A stretch of DNA of 64,000 nt from Kocuria tytonicola (GCF_003687455.1 NZ_PHOA01000002.1:1-64000), one strand, 5' to 3'; numbered from the stretch's first letter, positions 33,268 through 43,255 are shown. Translations and numbers: made by a program. Notes: a model not told the origin generated them from the letters alone.

Positions 33268-34632
33268 TCAGCGGACCCGGCGCCCGGCGGGCGACGGGTT
33301 CAGGGTCAGGAACAGAGGGTCGCGGAAGCCGTGGTCTGAAAACGCCGAGCACACGGAGTCGGCCAGCTCGTCCAGCGCGTCCTCCCGGGCCAGGGCGATC
33401 ACGGAACCGCCGAAGCCGCCGCCCACCACCTTGGCACCCAGGGCGCCGGCGGCCAGGCACGCGGTCACGGCGGTGTCGAGCTCGGGGACGGTGACCTGGC
33501 AGTCGCGGCGCATGGACTCGTGGCCGGCCACGAGCAGGCGGCCCACGAGCGACCAGTCCGGGTCCGGGGAGGAGAGCTGGTCCGCTATGCGCACCGAGCG
33601 GACCATCTCCGTCAGGGAGTGGCGCAGCCGCAGCCGCACACCTTCCGGGTTGCCGCGCAGGGTGACCCCGGAGGAGACGAGGTCGTCGAAGCGTTCGAGG
33701 ACCGCGGCCGCGTCGTCCTCGGTGGGGTGCTCCGGCAGGGCGTCGCGCAGGCGGGCCACGCCCAGGACGGCGGCCGCGGCCTCGCACTCGTCCCGGCGGG
33801 AGCTGTACTGGCCGTCCGCGAGCCGGTGCGGGGCGCGCGTGTCCACCGCGAGCCACGTGAGACCGGCGGCGGAGGGATCGGCGGGCAGGTGGGTGGCGTC
33901 GAAGTCGCGGCAGTCCAGGGCGATCATCTCGCCCGCGTGCGAGCGCAGGGAGGCGGTCTGGTCCAGGCCGCCCGTGTTGGCGCCCACGATGTAGTTCTCG
34001 GCATCCATGCACGCGCGCGCGAGGGCGCGGCGGTGGGCGTCGTCGGGGTCGTCCTCGCCCGTGTGCAGCGAGTGCAGCGCGAGCGCCACGGAGCACTCCA
34101 GGGCCGCGGAAGAGGCGAGTCCGGCGCCGATGGGCACGGTGGAGTCCACCATGAGGTCCGCGCCGAACTCCGCGGGCAGGGCGAGCTCCGGTACGGCCAC
34201 CGGGTGCGCGGAGGCGCCCGCGGCCACACGGTTCATGCCCCAGGCGACGCCGGCGGCGTACCCGAACCAGCCGCTGATCCCCCCGGGGGCGATCTGCCCC
34301 ACGCGGGTCTCCCGCAGCCGGTGGTCCGCCACGGACTCGTCCGCGTCCTGCAGGGACAGCGCCCGCAGCACCCCGTCCGTGCGCGGTGCGGCGGCGGTGA
34401 GGGTCACGTACTGGTGCGCGAACGGCAGGCACATCCCGCCCGAGAAGTCGATGTACTCCCCCATGAGGTTGGCGCGCCCGGGCGCGGCCCACACCCCCGC
34501 CGGCGCGCGGCCGTAGGCCCGCTCGAAGCGCTCGCCCAGCTCCCGTGCCCGGGCGGCGACGTCCGGCTGGGGCACCCACTGCGGGCACCCGGCTTCCTCC
34601 GGCGGGGCGACGACGCTGGCTTCACAGGACAC
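33268..34632 (-). CDS. galK: Galactokinase
   Basis: A 454-residue GHMP kinase that phosphorylates galactose to galactose-1-phosphate. The galactokinase signature GRANLMGEYIDFSGG (family: GRVNLIGEHTDYNGG) is near residue 55, the GHMP loop is STVPIGAGLASSAALECSVA, and the C-terminal motif is GAKVVGGGFGGSVIAL. The substitution of the usual HTDY by YIDF is notable, since those residues contact sugar. I start at GTG 34632, with GAGGA 8-9 nt upstream. It follows the sugar transporter by 55 bp. No galT or galE is in the window. Confidence 0.88.
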   Translation of the reverse strand: MSCEASVVAPPEEAGCPQWVPQPDVAARARELGERFERAYGRAPAGVWAAPGRANLMGEYIDFSGGMCLPFAHQYVTLTAAAPRTDGVLRALSLQDADESVADHRLRETRVGQIAPGGISGWFGYAAGVAWGMNRVAAGASAHPVAVPELALPAEFGADLMVDSTVPIGAGLASSAALECSVALALHSLHTGEDDPDDAHRRALARACMDAENYIVGANTGGLDQTASLRSHAGEMIALDCRDFDATHLPADPSAAGLTWLAVDTRAPHRLADGQYSSRRDECEAAAAVLGVARLRDALPEHPTEDDAAAVLERFDDLVSSGVTLRGNPEGVRLRLRHSLTEMVRSVRIADQLSSPDPDWSLVGRLLVAGHESMRRDCQVTVPELDTAVTACLAAGALGAKVVGGGFGGSVIALAREDALDELADSVCSAFSDHGFRDPLFLTLNPSPAGRRVR

Positions 34633-34687
34633 GGACGGTTTCCTCACGTGGTGGATCGGGTGGTGCGGGGTGACACGCCATTGTCCC

Positions 34688-36109
34688 CTACGCGCCGCGG
34701 AAGTGCTGCTCCAGCTCCTCCAGGGTGCGGTCCTTGGTCTCCGGGGCCACACGGTGCACCCACACGAGCGCCACGAGCTGCAGGGCCACGAAGATCAGCA
34801 CCGTGTACCCCACCCCCAGGGCGTCCGTGAGCAGGGGGAAGGTCAGCCCCACCACGAACGTCATCATCCACAGCAACCACGCGCACGCGCCCATTCCCAC
34901 CCCGCGCACGGACAACGGGAAGATCTCGGACATGTACAGCCACGTGACGGTTCCCACGCAGCACTGCTCGAAGCCCACGAACACCACGATGCACGCGAGC
35001 ACCGCCCACGGCCGGGCCGTACTGTCCTCGGGGATCAGCAGGTAGCACAGCGCGAACGCGGTCAGCGAGGTGATGGTCCCCGCCAGCCCGGTGAGCAGCA
35101 GCGGGCGCCGGCCCACGTGCTTGAGCAGCACCATGGCGAGCGCCACGGCGGCCACGCCCACGAACCCGGGGATGATGTTCGCGTAGAACGCCCCGTTGCC
35201 GCCGAAGCCCGAGTCCTGCAGCACGGTCACGCCGTAGTACTGGATGGCGTTGATCCCGGAGATCTGGTTGATCACGGCCATGGCCGCACCGATCCCGAAG
35301 ATGCCGCGGATCCACGGCACGCGCACGAGGTCCAGCACACCGGCGGCGGGACGGTCCGCGTCCTGCGCGGCGAGCTCCCGCACGCCCTCGGCCTCGTCCC
35401 CGGTGTAGGCGTGCTGCCGGATGCGCTGGAGCACCCGCACCATCTCGTCCAGGCGGCCGCGGCGGGCCAGCCAGCGCGGGGACTCCGGCACCACGGCCAT
35501 CCCCACCCACAGCACCAGCGCGGGCACCGTGGCGAGCACCTGCATGTAGCGCCACACGTGCGGGATGTGCCCGAACGCCGTCGCCAGACCCGCGTTGAAG
35601 ACGAACGCGAGCGCCTGCCCACCCACGATCATCAGCTCGTTCTGGGCCACCACCCGCCCGCGCAGGTGGGCGGGCGCCAGCTCCGCGAGGAACACGGGCA
35701 CGATCACCGACGACGCACCCACGGCCAGTCCCAGCACCGCACGGAACGCCACGAGCACCCCCACCGAGGGGGCGAGCGCGCAGCCGAGCGTCGCGGCCAC
35801 GAACAGCACCGCGAGCACCGTGAGCACACGACGCCGCCCGAAACGGTCCGCGAACCGCCCACCGAACGCCGCGCCCCAGGCCGCGCCGAACGGCAGGATG
35901 GAGGCGACCAGCCCCTCCAGGAACGGAGTGAGCCGCAGGTCCGTGACCAGGGAGGGCAGAGCGCCGTTGATCACGCCGGTGTCGTAGCCGAACAGCAGCC
36001 CGCCGAACGTGGCCACGGTGGCGATCAGCCGCAGCCGCCCGTTCAGGGGCTGGGTGTCGGGTGGAGAGGCCGCGCGGTCCGAGCGGGGTGTCACCTGGGA
36101 GCCGGTCAT
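34688..36109 (-). CDS. MFS sugar porter, probably galactose
   Basis: A 473-residue sugar/H+ symporter of the MFS sugar-porter family. Visible are LLFGYDTGVINGAL in helix 1, GGRFADRFGRRRV (motif A), VPVFLAELAPAHLRGRVV, PESPRWLARRGR at the central loop, the sugar-binding QISGINAIQYYG, and the C-terminal PETKDRTLEELE. I start at ATG 36109 behind AAAGGA. It lies directly upstream of galK on the same strand, so galactose is the likely substrate. Confidence 0.92.
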   Translation of the reverse strand: MTGSQVTPRSDRAASPPDTQPLNGRLRLIATVATFGGLLFGYDTGVINGALPSLVTDLRLTPFLEGLVASILPFGAAWGAAFGGRFADRFGRRRVLTVLAVLFVAATLGCALAPSVGVLVAFRAVLGLAVGASSVIVPVFLAELAPAHLRGRVVAQNELMIVGGQALAFVFNAGLATAFGHIPHVWRYMQVLATVPALVLWVGMAVVPESPRWLARRGRLDEMVRVLQRIRQHAYTGDEAEGVRELAAQDADRPAAGVLDLVRVPWIRGIFGIGAAMAVINQISGINAIQYYGVTVLQDSGFGGNGAFYANIIPGFVGVAAVALAMVLLKHVGRRPLLLTGLAGTITSLTAFALCYLLIPEDSTARPWAVLACIVVFVGFEQCCVGTVTWLYMSEIFPLSVRGVGMGACAWLLWMMTFVVGLTFPLLTDALGVGYTVLIFVALQLVALVWVHRVAPETKDRTLEELEQHFRGA

Positions 36110-36201
36110 GGAAGTCCTTTCGTCCGTGAACGTCATACCACGGTCCTCACCGCGGAAAGCACATGCGCGGGGGTGGGGCGGTGCTCGGGCAGGCCGCGCA
36201 T

Positions 36202-36243
36202 GCGAAGGCCCTCCCGCCGAGTGCTCGGAGGGAGGGCCTTCGC
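36202..36243 (-). terminator. Strong hairpin upstream of the sugar porter
   Basis: GCGAAGGCCCTCCC (36202-36215) pairs perfectly with GGGAGGGCCTTCGC (36230-36243), and CCGAG/CTCGG pairs inside the loop. It most likely ends the CPBP gene transcript; there is no U-run. Confidence 0.6.
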
Positions 36244-36429
36244 GGCAGGTGCTAGGGGTGCCCGATATTCGTCGGGTGCACGCGGTCCCCGCGTGCACCT
36301 CCCCCGCAGCTGGGTAGAGGATCAAGGTATTGCCATGACCCACTCCCCAACCCGCCGCAGCACATTCCCGCCACCTTTCATACTGGGTCTGGCGAGGCAG
36401 TCTTCAACGACGGGTCTGATGGGCGGGCG

Positions 36430-37335
36430 TCAGGAACGAGCGCGACGGTGCCGGACAAGAAGGTAGACAGTGGCTGCGGCAAACATCACCGTGGCAACCA
36501 CGGAGCCCTCGAAACCAAAACCGCCGCCGGTGAGCCAGCTCGGAGACCCGTCCACCGTGGAGTAGTGCGCCATCCGAGTTGCGAAGGGGTTGTTCGACAC
36601 AGCCGCTCCCCAGATGTTCCCCTGCGCCCAGTTCCACACGGTGTGCCAGGCACACGCGGCCCACAGGTTGCCGGTGACATACGTCCACGCCGCCAGGAAA
36701 GTGGCGAAGAGGAAGAGATTGAGCACCGTCACAACGGTTGCTCCACCGTTCGAGCTGTGCAGGGCCGAGAACACGACTGCCTGGAGGAGGAACGCAGCAG
36801 GTGCACCCCAGCGGGCGAGGGCCTGACTGAGGTACCCCCGGAACACGATCTCCTCGGTGGAGCTCTGAATCGCGAATCCGACGAGGACGATGAGAACACC
36901 TCCGAGCGCACCCCAGGAGAAGGATCCGAGAGTGGCGGTTCCTGCGATCAGATTGACAGCCACAACGATGGCGGTCATGCCGAATCCCACCAGGCTGCCC
37001 ACGAGGAGACCGCGGAATGCTCCAGCGGTCAACCCGACACTGCGAATCGAGCGTTTCTCCTTGAACTTCACCCATGCCAGCAGGGCCAGTGCCCAGCCCA
37101 GGAACGGGACGGTGAGGCCGAGCTGAGCGATCATCGACTGAGGCGGAGTGTCGTCAACCATCAGCAGCGGCAGAAAGACGAACTGGCCAAGCATCGCCAG
37201 GCCTGCGACGAGGAGTCCGACCACTGGCCCAGTAGGACGCCGTGCCTCCTTCATTCCCTGCAGGATCAGGGGAGGTGAGCAGGATCCCGGAGATCTTGAC
37301 GTGATTTCATGACGAGGCGAGGACGCGGAGGACAT
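36430..37335 (-). CDS. CPBP-family intramembrane metalloprotease
   Basis: A 301-residue membrane protein of the CPBP (CAAX protease/bacteriocin-processing) family. About eight hydrophobic segments follow a 25-residue polar leader. The active-site motifs are STEEIVFRGYLSQAL (EExxxR), FSALHSSNGG (first His) and AWHTVWNWAQG (HxxxN). These enzymes cleave prenylated or other membrane peptides; the substrate here is unknown. AAAGGGA precedes ATG 37335. It stands alone between hairpin 36202-36243 and the GNAT gene. Confidence 0.85.
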   Translation of the reverse strand: MSSASSPRHEITSRSPGSCSPPLILQGMKEARRPTGPVVGLLVAGLAMLGQFVFLPLLMVDDTPPQSMIAQLGLTVPFLGWALALLAWVKFKEKRSIRSVGLTAGAFRGLLVGSLVGFGMTAIVVAVNLIAGTATLGSFSWGALGGVLIVLVGFAIQSSTEEIVFRGYLSQALARWGAPAAFLLQAVVFSALHSSNGGATVVTVLNLFLFATFLAAWTYVTGNLWAACAWHTVWNWAQGNIWGAAVSNNPFATRMAHYSTVDGSPSWLTGGGFGFEGSVVATVMFAAATVYLLVRHRRARS

Positions 37336-37418
37336 GATTCCCTTTCGAGTAGCGGCAGTATTGGTGGACCCATGCCCTCCTCTTCGAGGGAAAGGGCGAT
37401 GGGGATCCATCGTGACAC

Positions 37419-38384
37419 CTAGTCCAGGACCAGGGTCTCGGTCTCCGTGACCACCCGTGCCACCCCGGCGGCCAGGAGGTTGTCCACCACGGCCACCAGC
37501 GGGCCCATGGAGTCGTCCACCTGGATCTCCACCGGGTAGTCGCTCACGAGCAGCGCCAGCAGGGTCTCCAGTGCAGCACCGGACTGCTCCGGGGTGGCGC
37601 CGGCCGTCCCGGGGACGTAGCCCAGCAGCACGTCCGCCACCTCGTTCGGCAGGGGCTCGTCGTGCGGGTTGGCGGGGTCGAACGGGCGGTAGCTCACGGC
37701 GAAAGCACCGATCGGGCCCTTCCCCTCCGTACCGTCCACCGTGCGCCGCAGCACCACCGCGCCGTAGGCCCCGGCGGTGTCCGAGAGGAACTGCTTGTTG
37801 ACCGCCCCGATGCTCACGTCCCCCACGGGATCCCACGCGTGCACCGCACGGTAGAAGGCCTCCACCGCCCGGGTGAGCTCCACCGAACCGGACGCGAGGT
37901 CCTCCACGGACTCCGCGTCCGAGCCGTCCGCGTTCTGGCCCATCGTGGGCTGCGGCAGAGCACCGGCGTCCACGCGGACCACGCGCGAGCGCATGGTGTG
38001 CACGAACCCGAGGGAGCGGGCGAAGCCCTCCCCTGTGGAGCCCGGGGTCATGCGCGTGCGCAGGGCCTCGACGGGAGCACCGGCCTCACGGGCCGCTGCC
38101 CGCAGCCGGGACACCAGTTCCCGCCCGATGCCCTCGTGGCGGTGGTCCGGGGCCACCTCCACGAACAGCCACAGCCGCTGCGGGTGCCACGCGGAGGCGT
38201 AGCAGACCCCCGCGGCGACCGGGACGTCGTCGTCGGTGGCCACCAGCGTCGTGGAGAAGCCGCTGTGGTCCTCAGCACCGAGCCGGGCACGGAACGCCTG
38301 GACGGGCGCGGACTCGGCGTCGGGCCACAGTTCCAGCAGGCGGAGGTCGTCGTCCTCCTGCCAGAGGCGGTAGTCGATGCTCAT
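37419..38384 (-). CDS. GNAT family N-acetyltransferase, two-domain
   Basis: A 321-residue protein. The N-terminal half is a GNAT domain with LWLFVEVAPDHRHEGIGRELVSRL (motif A) and a motif B region ending ARSLGFVHTMRSRV. The C-terminal half (from ~residue 165) has a degenerate GNAT-like layout without a clear acetyl-CoA loop. It begins 4 bp after the glyS stop and is probably co-transcribed with it. A link with glycyl-tRNA is not known; the substrate is not identifiable. Confidence 0.75.
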   Translation of the reverse strand: MSIDYRLWQEDDDLRLLELWPDAESAPVQAFRARLGAEDHSGFSTTLVATDDDVPVAAGVCYASAWHPQRLWLFVEVAPDHRHEGIGRELVSRLRAAAREAGAPVEALRTRMTPGSTGEGFARSLGFVHTMRSRVVRVDAGALPQPTMGQNADGSDAESVEDLASGSVELTRAVEAFYRAVHAWDPVGDVSIGAVNKQFLSDTAGAYGAVVLRRTVDGTEGKGPIGAFAVSYRPFDPANPHDEPLPNEVADVLLGYVPGTAGATPEQSGAALETLLALLVSDYPVEIQVDDSMGPLVAVVDNLLAAGVARVVTETETLVLD

Positions 38385-38388
38385 GCGC

Positions 38389-39771
38389 TCACTTCTCCAG
38401 GCGCTCGGCCAGGTACTGCTGCACGCGGTCCAGGCCCACGCGCTCCTGGGTCATCTCGTCCCGGGAGCGGATGGTCACGGCCTGGTCCTCCAGGGTGTCG
38501 AAGTCCACGGTGATGCAGAACGGGGTGCCGATCTCGTCCTGGCGACGGTAGCGGCGCCCGATGGCCCCGGCGTCGTCGTAGTCGATGTTCCAGCGGCGGC
38601 GCAGCTCGGCGTCCAGGGTCTGCGCGGCGGGGCGCAGGTCCTCCTTCTTGGACAGCGGCAGCACGGCGGCCTTGACCGGGGCCAGACGGGGGTCCAGGCG
38701 CAGCACAGTGCGGGTGTCCACACCGCCCTTGGTGTTGGGCGCCTCGTCCTCCACGTACGCATCCACCAGGAACGCCATCATGGAGCGGGTCAGCCCGAAG
38801 GACGGCTCGATGACGTACGGGGTGTAGCGCTCGCCGGAGGCCTGGTCGAAGTACTGCATCTTGGTTCCGGAGGCCTCGGTGTGGTTGCTGAGGTCGAAGT
38901 CCGTGCGGTTGGCCACGCCCATCAGCTCACCCCACTCGGAGCCCTGGAAGCCGAAGCGGTACTCGATGTCGATGGTGCCGTCCGAGTAGTGCGCGCGGTC
39001 GTCCTCGGGGACGTCGTAGCGGCGCATGTTGTCCGGGTTCACGCCCAGGTCCACGAACCAGTTCCAGCACGCCTCGACCCACTCGTCGAAGTACTGCGTG
39101 GCCTCGTCCGGGTGGATGAAGTACTCGATCTCCATCTGCTCGAACTCGCGCGTGCGGAAGATGAAGTTGCCGGGGGTGATCTCGTTGCGGAACGCCTTGC
39201 CGATCTGTCCGATGCCGAACGGCGGCTTCTTGCGGGCGGCGGTGACCACGTTGAGGAAGTTCACGAAGATGCCCTGGGCGGTCTCCGGGCGCAGGAAGTG
39301 CTTGCCCTCCTCGTTGTCCACGGGGCCCAGGAAGGTCTTCATCAGACCGGAGAACTGCTGCGGCTCGGTCCACTTGCCGTCCTGGCCAGTCTCCGGGTCC
39401 TTGACGTCCGCCAGCCCGTTGACCGGCGGGTGCCCGTGCTTGGCCTCGTACACCTCCAGCAGGTGGTCCGCACGGTAGCGCTTGTGGGTGTGCAGGGACT
39501 CCACCAGGGGGTCCGTGAACGTCTCCACGTGCCCGGAGGCCTGCCACACCGCGGACGGCAGGATGATCGAGGAGTCCAGGCCCACCATGTCCGCGCGGCC
39601 ACGCACGAAGGTCTGCCACCACTCGCGCTTGATGTTCTCCTTCAGCTCCGCACCCAGGGGCCCGTAGTCCCACGCGGAGCGCGACCCGCCGTAGATCTCC
39701 CCCGCCTGGAACACGAAGCCCCGGCGCTTGGCCAGGGAGATGACATTGTCCAGGGTGGATTTCGGGGCCAT
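38389..39771 (-). CDS. glyS: Glycyl-tRNA synthetase (single-chain type)
   Basis: A 460-residue class II synthetase of the eukaryote/archaeal-like homodimeric type, charging tRNA-Gly. Seen are [23 protein letters not shown] at the N-terminus, motif 2 ([28 protein letters not shown]) and motif 3 ([14 protein letters not shown]), then an anticodon-binding domain from ~residue 365 ([14 protein letters not shown]) to the end. The length is normal. It starts at ATG 39771 and is followed by the GNAT gene after 4 bp. No T-box leader was recognised in the ~260 bp upstream. Confidence 0.97.
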   Translation of the reverse strand: MAPKSTLDNVISLAKRRGFVFQAGEIYGGSRSAWDYGPLGAELKENIKREWWQTFVRGRADMVGLDSSIILPSAVWQASGHVETFTDPLVESLHTHKRYRADHLLEVYEAKHGHPPVNGLADVKDPETGQDGKWTEPQQFSGLMKTFLGPVDNEEGKHFLRPETAQGIFVNFLNVVTAARKKPPFGIGQIGKAFRNEITPGNFIFRTREFEQMEIEYFIHPDEATQYFDEWVEACWNWFVDLGVNPDNMRRYDVPEDDRAHYSDGTIDIEYRFGFQGSEWGELMGVANRTDFDLSNHTEASGTKMQYFDQASGERYTPYVIEPSFGLTRSMMAFLVDAYVEDEAPNTKGGVDTRTVLRLDPRLAPVKAAVLPLSKKEDLRPAAQTLDAELRRRWNIDYDDAGAIGRRYRRQDEIGTPFCITVDFDTLEDQAVTIRSRDEMTQERVGLDRVQQYLAERLEK

Positions 39772-40037
39772 GCGGTCTCACTTCCGTTTCTCGCGCGGGC
39801 CTCGCGAGGGCTCGCGCGTGGGGATCGGTGGGCTCAGGCTCTCGACCCGCGCGGGCAGAGCCGTTCCGCTCCAGGGTAGCGAGGTTCCGCAGGCCGGACC
39901 TAACCCCCGCGCACGACGACGCCGCACGGCGGACTCCCGCGCGCACCGCCCGCCGCTCAGTCCGTTCGGATGCTTCGCCCCCCGAAGCGCGTGGGAGTGA
40001 TTCCCGGGGCCACGAACCGACGCCGGGCGGCACCCGC

Positions 40038-40664
40038 TCACTCGTCTGCTTGGGGTCTGTCGTGGCTGTGGTGTTCGTCTGGAAGAGAGAAGGAGTGCAA
40101 GAAGATGCGAACGCGTCTCTCTCCGGCACGTTCCGATGTGTCGCCCGGCATCTTTCCTTCACCTTTGCGGCGCTGCTCAGCGGCCTCCGAGTGACGTTTG
40201 AGGGTGCGCAGCATCTCTGTCGTGAGCGCAGCCAACTCCTCAGAGGTCATCCACTGCGTGTACGTCGTCAGCGTTCCTGCCTCAGACCACGGGGAGTCTC
40301 TGGCTGAACCCGCGACCGAGCGGCGGAGATCGTTCACCACTGCTTCGACGGTCCAGTCCCGCAAGCCCTCCACCACCACGGCCGGTGCAGTGCCGACGTC
40401 TTCGAAGGAGAAGCTTTGCGCCCGCCACCACCGCTGCCGACTCGACCCCGACCCCTCGACCTCACCAACGAAGCCGTACTTGGCCAGCTGGCGAAGGTGG
40501 TAGCTCGTCTGCCCACTGCTCTCCCCCGTCTGCCGAGCCAGCATGCTGGCCGTGGCCTGCCCCTGATCTTCGAGCAGGCGATACAGCCGCATCCGGAGCG
40601 GATGGCTGAATGCCTTCATCTGCTCAGGCGTCATCGCCACGGGCAGGTTCTTGTCCTCATCCAT
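40038..40664 (-). CDS. ArsR-like HTH regulator
   Basis: A 208-residue regulator with an N-terminal winged helix: MTPEQMKAFSHPLRMRLYRLLED, TASMLARQTGESSGQTSYHLRQLAKYG and the wing GSGSSRQRWWRAQ. The central part (residues ~95-175) is helical and probably dimerises; the last ~30 residues are basic and low in complexity. I start at ATG 40664. It diverges from an MFS transporter gene across 65 bp that hold two CCTTTGCA repeats, so it likely controls that transporter. Confidence 0.8.
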   Translation of the reverse strand: MDEDKNLPVAMTPEQMKAFSHPLRMRLYRLLEDQGQATASMLARQTGESSGQTSYHLRQLAKYGFVGEVEGSGSSRQRWWRAQSFSFEDVGTAPAVVVEGLRDWTVEAVVNDLRRSVAGSARDSPWSEAGTLTTYTQWMTSEELAALTTEMLRTLKRHSEAAEQRRKGEGKMPGDTSERAGERRVRIFLHSFSLPDEHHSHDRPQADE

Positions 40665-40675
40665 ATACAGAGATA

Positions 40676-40697
40676 CCTTTGCAGAAATTCCTTTGCA
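40676..40697. promoter_or_regulatory. Direct repeats between divergent regulator and MFS gene
   Basis: CCTTTGCA occurs at 40676-40683 and again at 40690-40697. The region is AT-rich and too short for two separate control regions, so it is a reasonable operator for the HTH protein. Confidence 0.35.
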
Positions 40698-40729
40698 CAA
40701 CTTGGTTTGTACTCAGTCTAGAGGTGCCC

Positions 40730-41983
40730 ATGGTCCCGCTCCATCGTTTGTCAAGCCCCCGCCGCGTTCATCCTTTCCATGCTCACCTCGGCGCGGTGGG
40801 CATGGCAAACCTGGCAGACGGCGTCATGCAGACGGGCATTGGCCTTCTGGCGCTCACCCTGACCCGGTCCCCGTCCGCCATGGGCGCACTCAGCGCCGCG
40901 GTCTGGCTCCCATGGCTCCTCCTCGGTTTGAGCGCCGGCCGAGGAGTCGACCGGTGGGACCGTCGCCGTATCATGATCGTTGCGCTGACCATGCGCGCGA
41001 TCCTGCTTCTCGCAGTCACCGGTCTGGCGATGGCCGGGCATCTTACGATCCTGATCTTGGTTTTTCTGGCACTGTCCTACGGGATCACCGAGGTGTTCGT
41101 GGACCTGGCTGCACAGGCACAGGTCCCCGCCTTGACAGGACGGTCATCCACCGAACTGCAACGCGCCAATGCGCGCCTTCTCTCCCTCGAGCAGATCACC
41201 AACGGATTTATCGGCCCTCCCCTAGCCGGATTGCTCGTCGGCTTGGGCGCCGCATGGGTGCTCGGGCTCCCCGCCGTCGCCGTCCTCGCCGCGGTGCTCG
41301 TCCTTTTCCTTGGTCTGCGGCGCTGGCGTGCCCCCGCGACGCGAAGCGCCCCTGAAGATGATGAAAAGAACCATCTGAATGGCGGACTCAGGATTCTGTG
41401 GCGCCACCCGGTACTTCGACCCCTGATCTTCTTTGGAGCGCTGTGGAACGCCGGTTCCACCGCGATGGGCGCCGTGCTACTGCTCTGGATGGTCGGGCCG
41501 GGTTCCGCAGGGGCCTTGACCCCGCAGACGTGGGGGCTGGTTGTCATCGCTCTTCCTGCCGGCGCCTTGCTTGGTAGCTGGCTGGCCACCTATCTTTTGC
41601 GACGACTGCCCGAGATGACCGTCTTGCTCTCGTGCTGGGCCGTCGGTGCCGCGGCCCTTGTCGTCCCCCTGATCTCTCCGAGCGTGGCCGGTATGGTGGC
41701 CTACGGCTTGATCGCCGGAATAGCCGGCGTGATTGGAAACGTTGTGTCCGGCTCCATACGGCCCCGCATGATTCCTGACGCCCAGCTCGGACGGGTTGGG
41801 GGTGCCGCGCGTTTCGTCGGTTTCGGGATCATGCCTGTGAGCGCCCTGACCGCAGGGCAACTTGCAGCCATCGTGGGAATCCCGGCCATCATGATCGCCG
41901 CTGCCGTCACAGCAGAGCTGGCGACACTGTTGGCGGGAGCCACCGTGAGCCAGAAGCTCATCAACGCCCACGAACTCACCTGA
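40730..41983 (+). CDS. MFS transporter, probable efflux type
   Basis: A 417-residue major facilitator of the MFS_3/MDR type with 10-12 helices. Motif A is LLLGLSAGRGVDRWDRRRIMI. The later text GAVLLLWMVGPGSAGALTPQ marks the second half. I start at ATG 40730 after AGAGG. It is divergent from an ArsR-like regulator, the usual arrangement for an inducible exporter of a toxic compound. The substrate is unknown. GC content is slightly lower than the flanking housekeeping genes. Confidence 0.82.
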   Translation: MVPLHRLSSPRRVHPFHAHLGAVGMANLADGVMQTGIGLLALTLTRSPSAMGALSAAVWLPWLLLGLSAGRGVDRWDRRRIMIVALTMRAILLLAVTGLAMAGHLTILILVFLALSYGITEVFVDLAAQAQVPALTGRSSTELQRANARLLSLEQITNGFIGPPLAGLLVGLGAAWVLGLPAVAVLAAVLVLFLGLRRWRAPATRSAPEDDEKNHLNGGLRILWRHPVLRPLIFFGALWNAGSTAMGAVLLLWMVGPGSAGALTPQTWGLVVIALPAGALLGSWLATYLLRRLPEMTVLLSCWAVGAAALVVPLISPSVAGMVAYGLIAGIAGVIGNVVSGSIRPRMIPDAQLGRVGGAARFVGFGIMPVSALTAGQLAAIVGIPAIMIAAAVTAELATLLAGATVSQKLINAHELT

Positions 41984-41993
41984 GTCGAACAGA

Positions 41994-42027
41994 GCGGCGA
42001 TGGTGACGCAACGGTGTCACCTGCCGC
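41994..42027. terminator. Bidirectional hairpin between convergent genes
   Basis: GGTGAC (42002-42007) pairs with GTCACC (42016-42021), extended by GCGGC (41994) and GCCGC (42023). It lies between the MFS stop and the acyl-CoA dehydrogenase stop. Confidence 0.55.
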
Positions 42028-42061
42028 TTCGTTGACCCATCACGTCGTTAATTTCGAACAC

Positions 42062-43255
42062 CTACGAAACGAACGCGGAGACGCCCGTGAGGGCGCGGGC
42101 CACGATGAGCGAGTTGATGTGGTAGCTGCCCTCGTACGTGTGGATGGCCTCGATGTCCGCCATGACCTTGGCGATCCCGTACGGACTCAGCAGGCCGTTG
42201 CCACCGAGCGCGTCCCGGGCCTGCGCGGCGGACTGGCGGGCCAGGCGCGTCGCGGTGGACTTGGCGAGGGCGGCCTGCATCATGGCGAGCTCGTCCGCCT
42301 CCTGGACGTGCGTGAGCTGCGCCATCATCCCGGAGCTGGCCGCCAGGTTCCCGGCAACCTCCGCGATCACCTGCTGGACGAGCTGGAAGCTCGCGAGCGG
42401 CCTGCCGAACTGGATCCGCTCCAGGGCGTAGTCCCGCACGATGTCCAGGATCGCCTGCTGGGCGCCCACGGCCTGCCAGCCCACCCACGCGCGGGAGTCC
42501 TTGAGCAGGCCGTTGGCCGCCTGGAAGGACGCCGCACCGGGCAGGAGTGCGTCAGCGGGCAGCCGGAGGTCCGTGAGCTCGATGTCCGCGTTCTGCATGA
42601 TGCGCAGACCCATCTTGTGCTCGATCTTGGTGGCCGCGTACCCCGGCAGGGACGTGTCCACCGCAAAGCACTTGACGAGGCCGTCCGCGGTGTCCCGGGC
42701 CCACACCAGCGCGAGGTCCGCCACGGTGCCGAGCCCGATCCAGCGCTTGGAGCCGCTGAGCACCCACCCGTCCGCGTCCCGCGTGGCGGTGGTGGCAAGA
42801 CCACCGGCGATGTCCGAGCCGTGCTCGGGCTCGGTGAGGCAGAACGCGCCCAGCTGCCGCAGCTCCATGAGCCCGGGCAGCCACGTCTGCTTCTGCTCCT
42901 CCGAGCCGAAAGCGGCGAGGGTGCCCACGATCAGCTCGTTGTGGATGCCGAGCAGCGCGGACAGCGAGAGGTCCGCGCGGGCGATCTGGGTGTGCACCAG
43001 GCCCTGGAACAGACGGGAGCCGCCGTCCTGGACCAGCCGCCCCAGTCCGAGCTCGGCGAGCCCGGGCAGCAGCTCCCGGGGCAGCTCCTCCCGGTTCCAC
43101 GGGTCCACGCTCTGGTGCCGCACCTCGTGCTGCAGGTACTCCGAGATGGCGTGCAGCCGCTCACGCTCCGCCGCGCCGAGCTGGTGCTCCAGGTGCAGCA
43201 GGTCCGGGGTGGGGAGGGATGCGGTGGCGCGCTGGGGTGATGCGGCTGGGCTCAT
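42062..43255 (-). CDS. Acyl-CoA dehydrogenase, probable isobutyryl-CoA/branched-chain type
   Basis: A 397-residue FAD-dependent acyl-CoA dehydrogenase. The FAD/substrate block is LGAFCLTEPEHGSDIAG, followed by KRWIGLGTVADLALVWARD, RIQFGRPLASFQLVQQ, ARDALGGNGLLSPYGIAKVMADIEAI and HTYEGSYHINSLIVARALTG with the catalytic-type Glu. Parts resemble glutaryl-CoA dehydrogenase. Its promoter region shares an operator-like palindrome with mmsA, so a step in valine catabolism (isobutyryl-CoA to methacrylyl-CoA) is likely; the substrate assignment is inferred. It diverges from the marR gene. Confidence 0.85.
   Translation of the reverse strand: MSPAASPQRATASLPTPDLLHLEHQLGAAERERLHAISEYLQHEVRHQSVDPWNREELPRELLPGLAELGLGRLVQDGGSRLFQGLVHTQIARADLSLSALLGIHNELIVGTLAAFGSEEQKQTWLPGLMELRQLGAFCLTEPEHGSDIAGGLATTATRDADGWVLSGSKRWIGLGTVADLALVWARDTADGLVKCFAVDTSLPGYAATKIEHKMGLRIMQNADIELTDLRLPADALLPGAASFQAANGLLKDSRAWVGWQAVGAQQAILDIVRDYALERIQFGRPLASFQLVQQVIAEVAGNLAASSGMMAQLTHVQEADELAMMQAALAKSTATRLARQSAAQARDALGGNGLLSPYGIAKVMADIEAIHTYEGSYHINSLIVARALTGVSAFVS

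Noticed and set aside
39772-40037. T-box leader upstream of glyS
   Set aside because: No T-box sequence or specifier-like structure seen, only GC-rich short inverted repeats.
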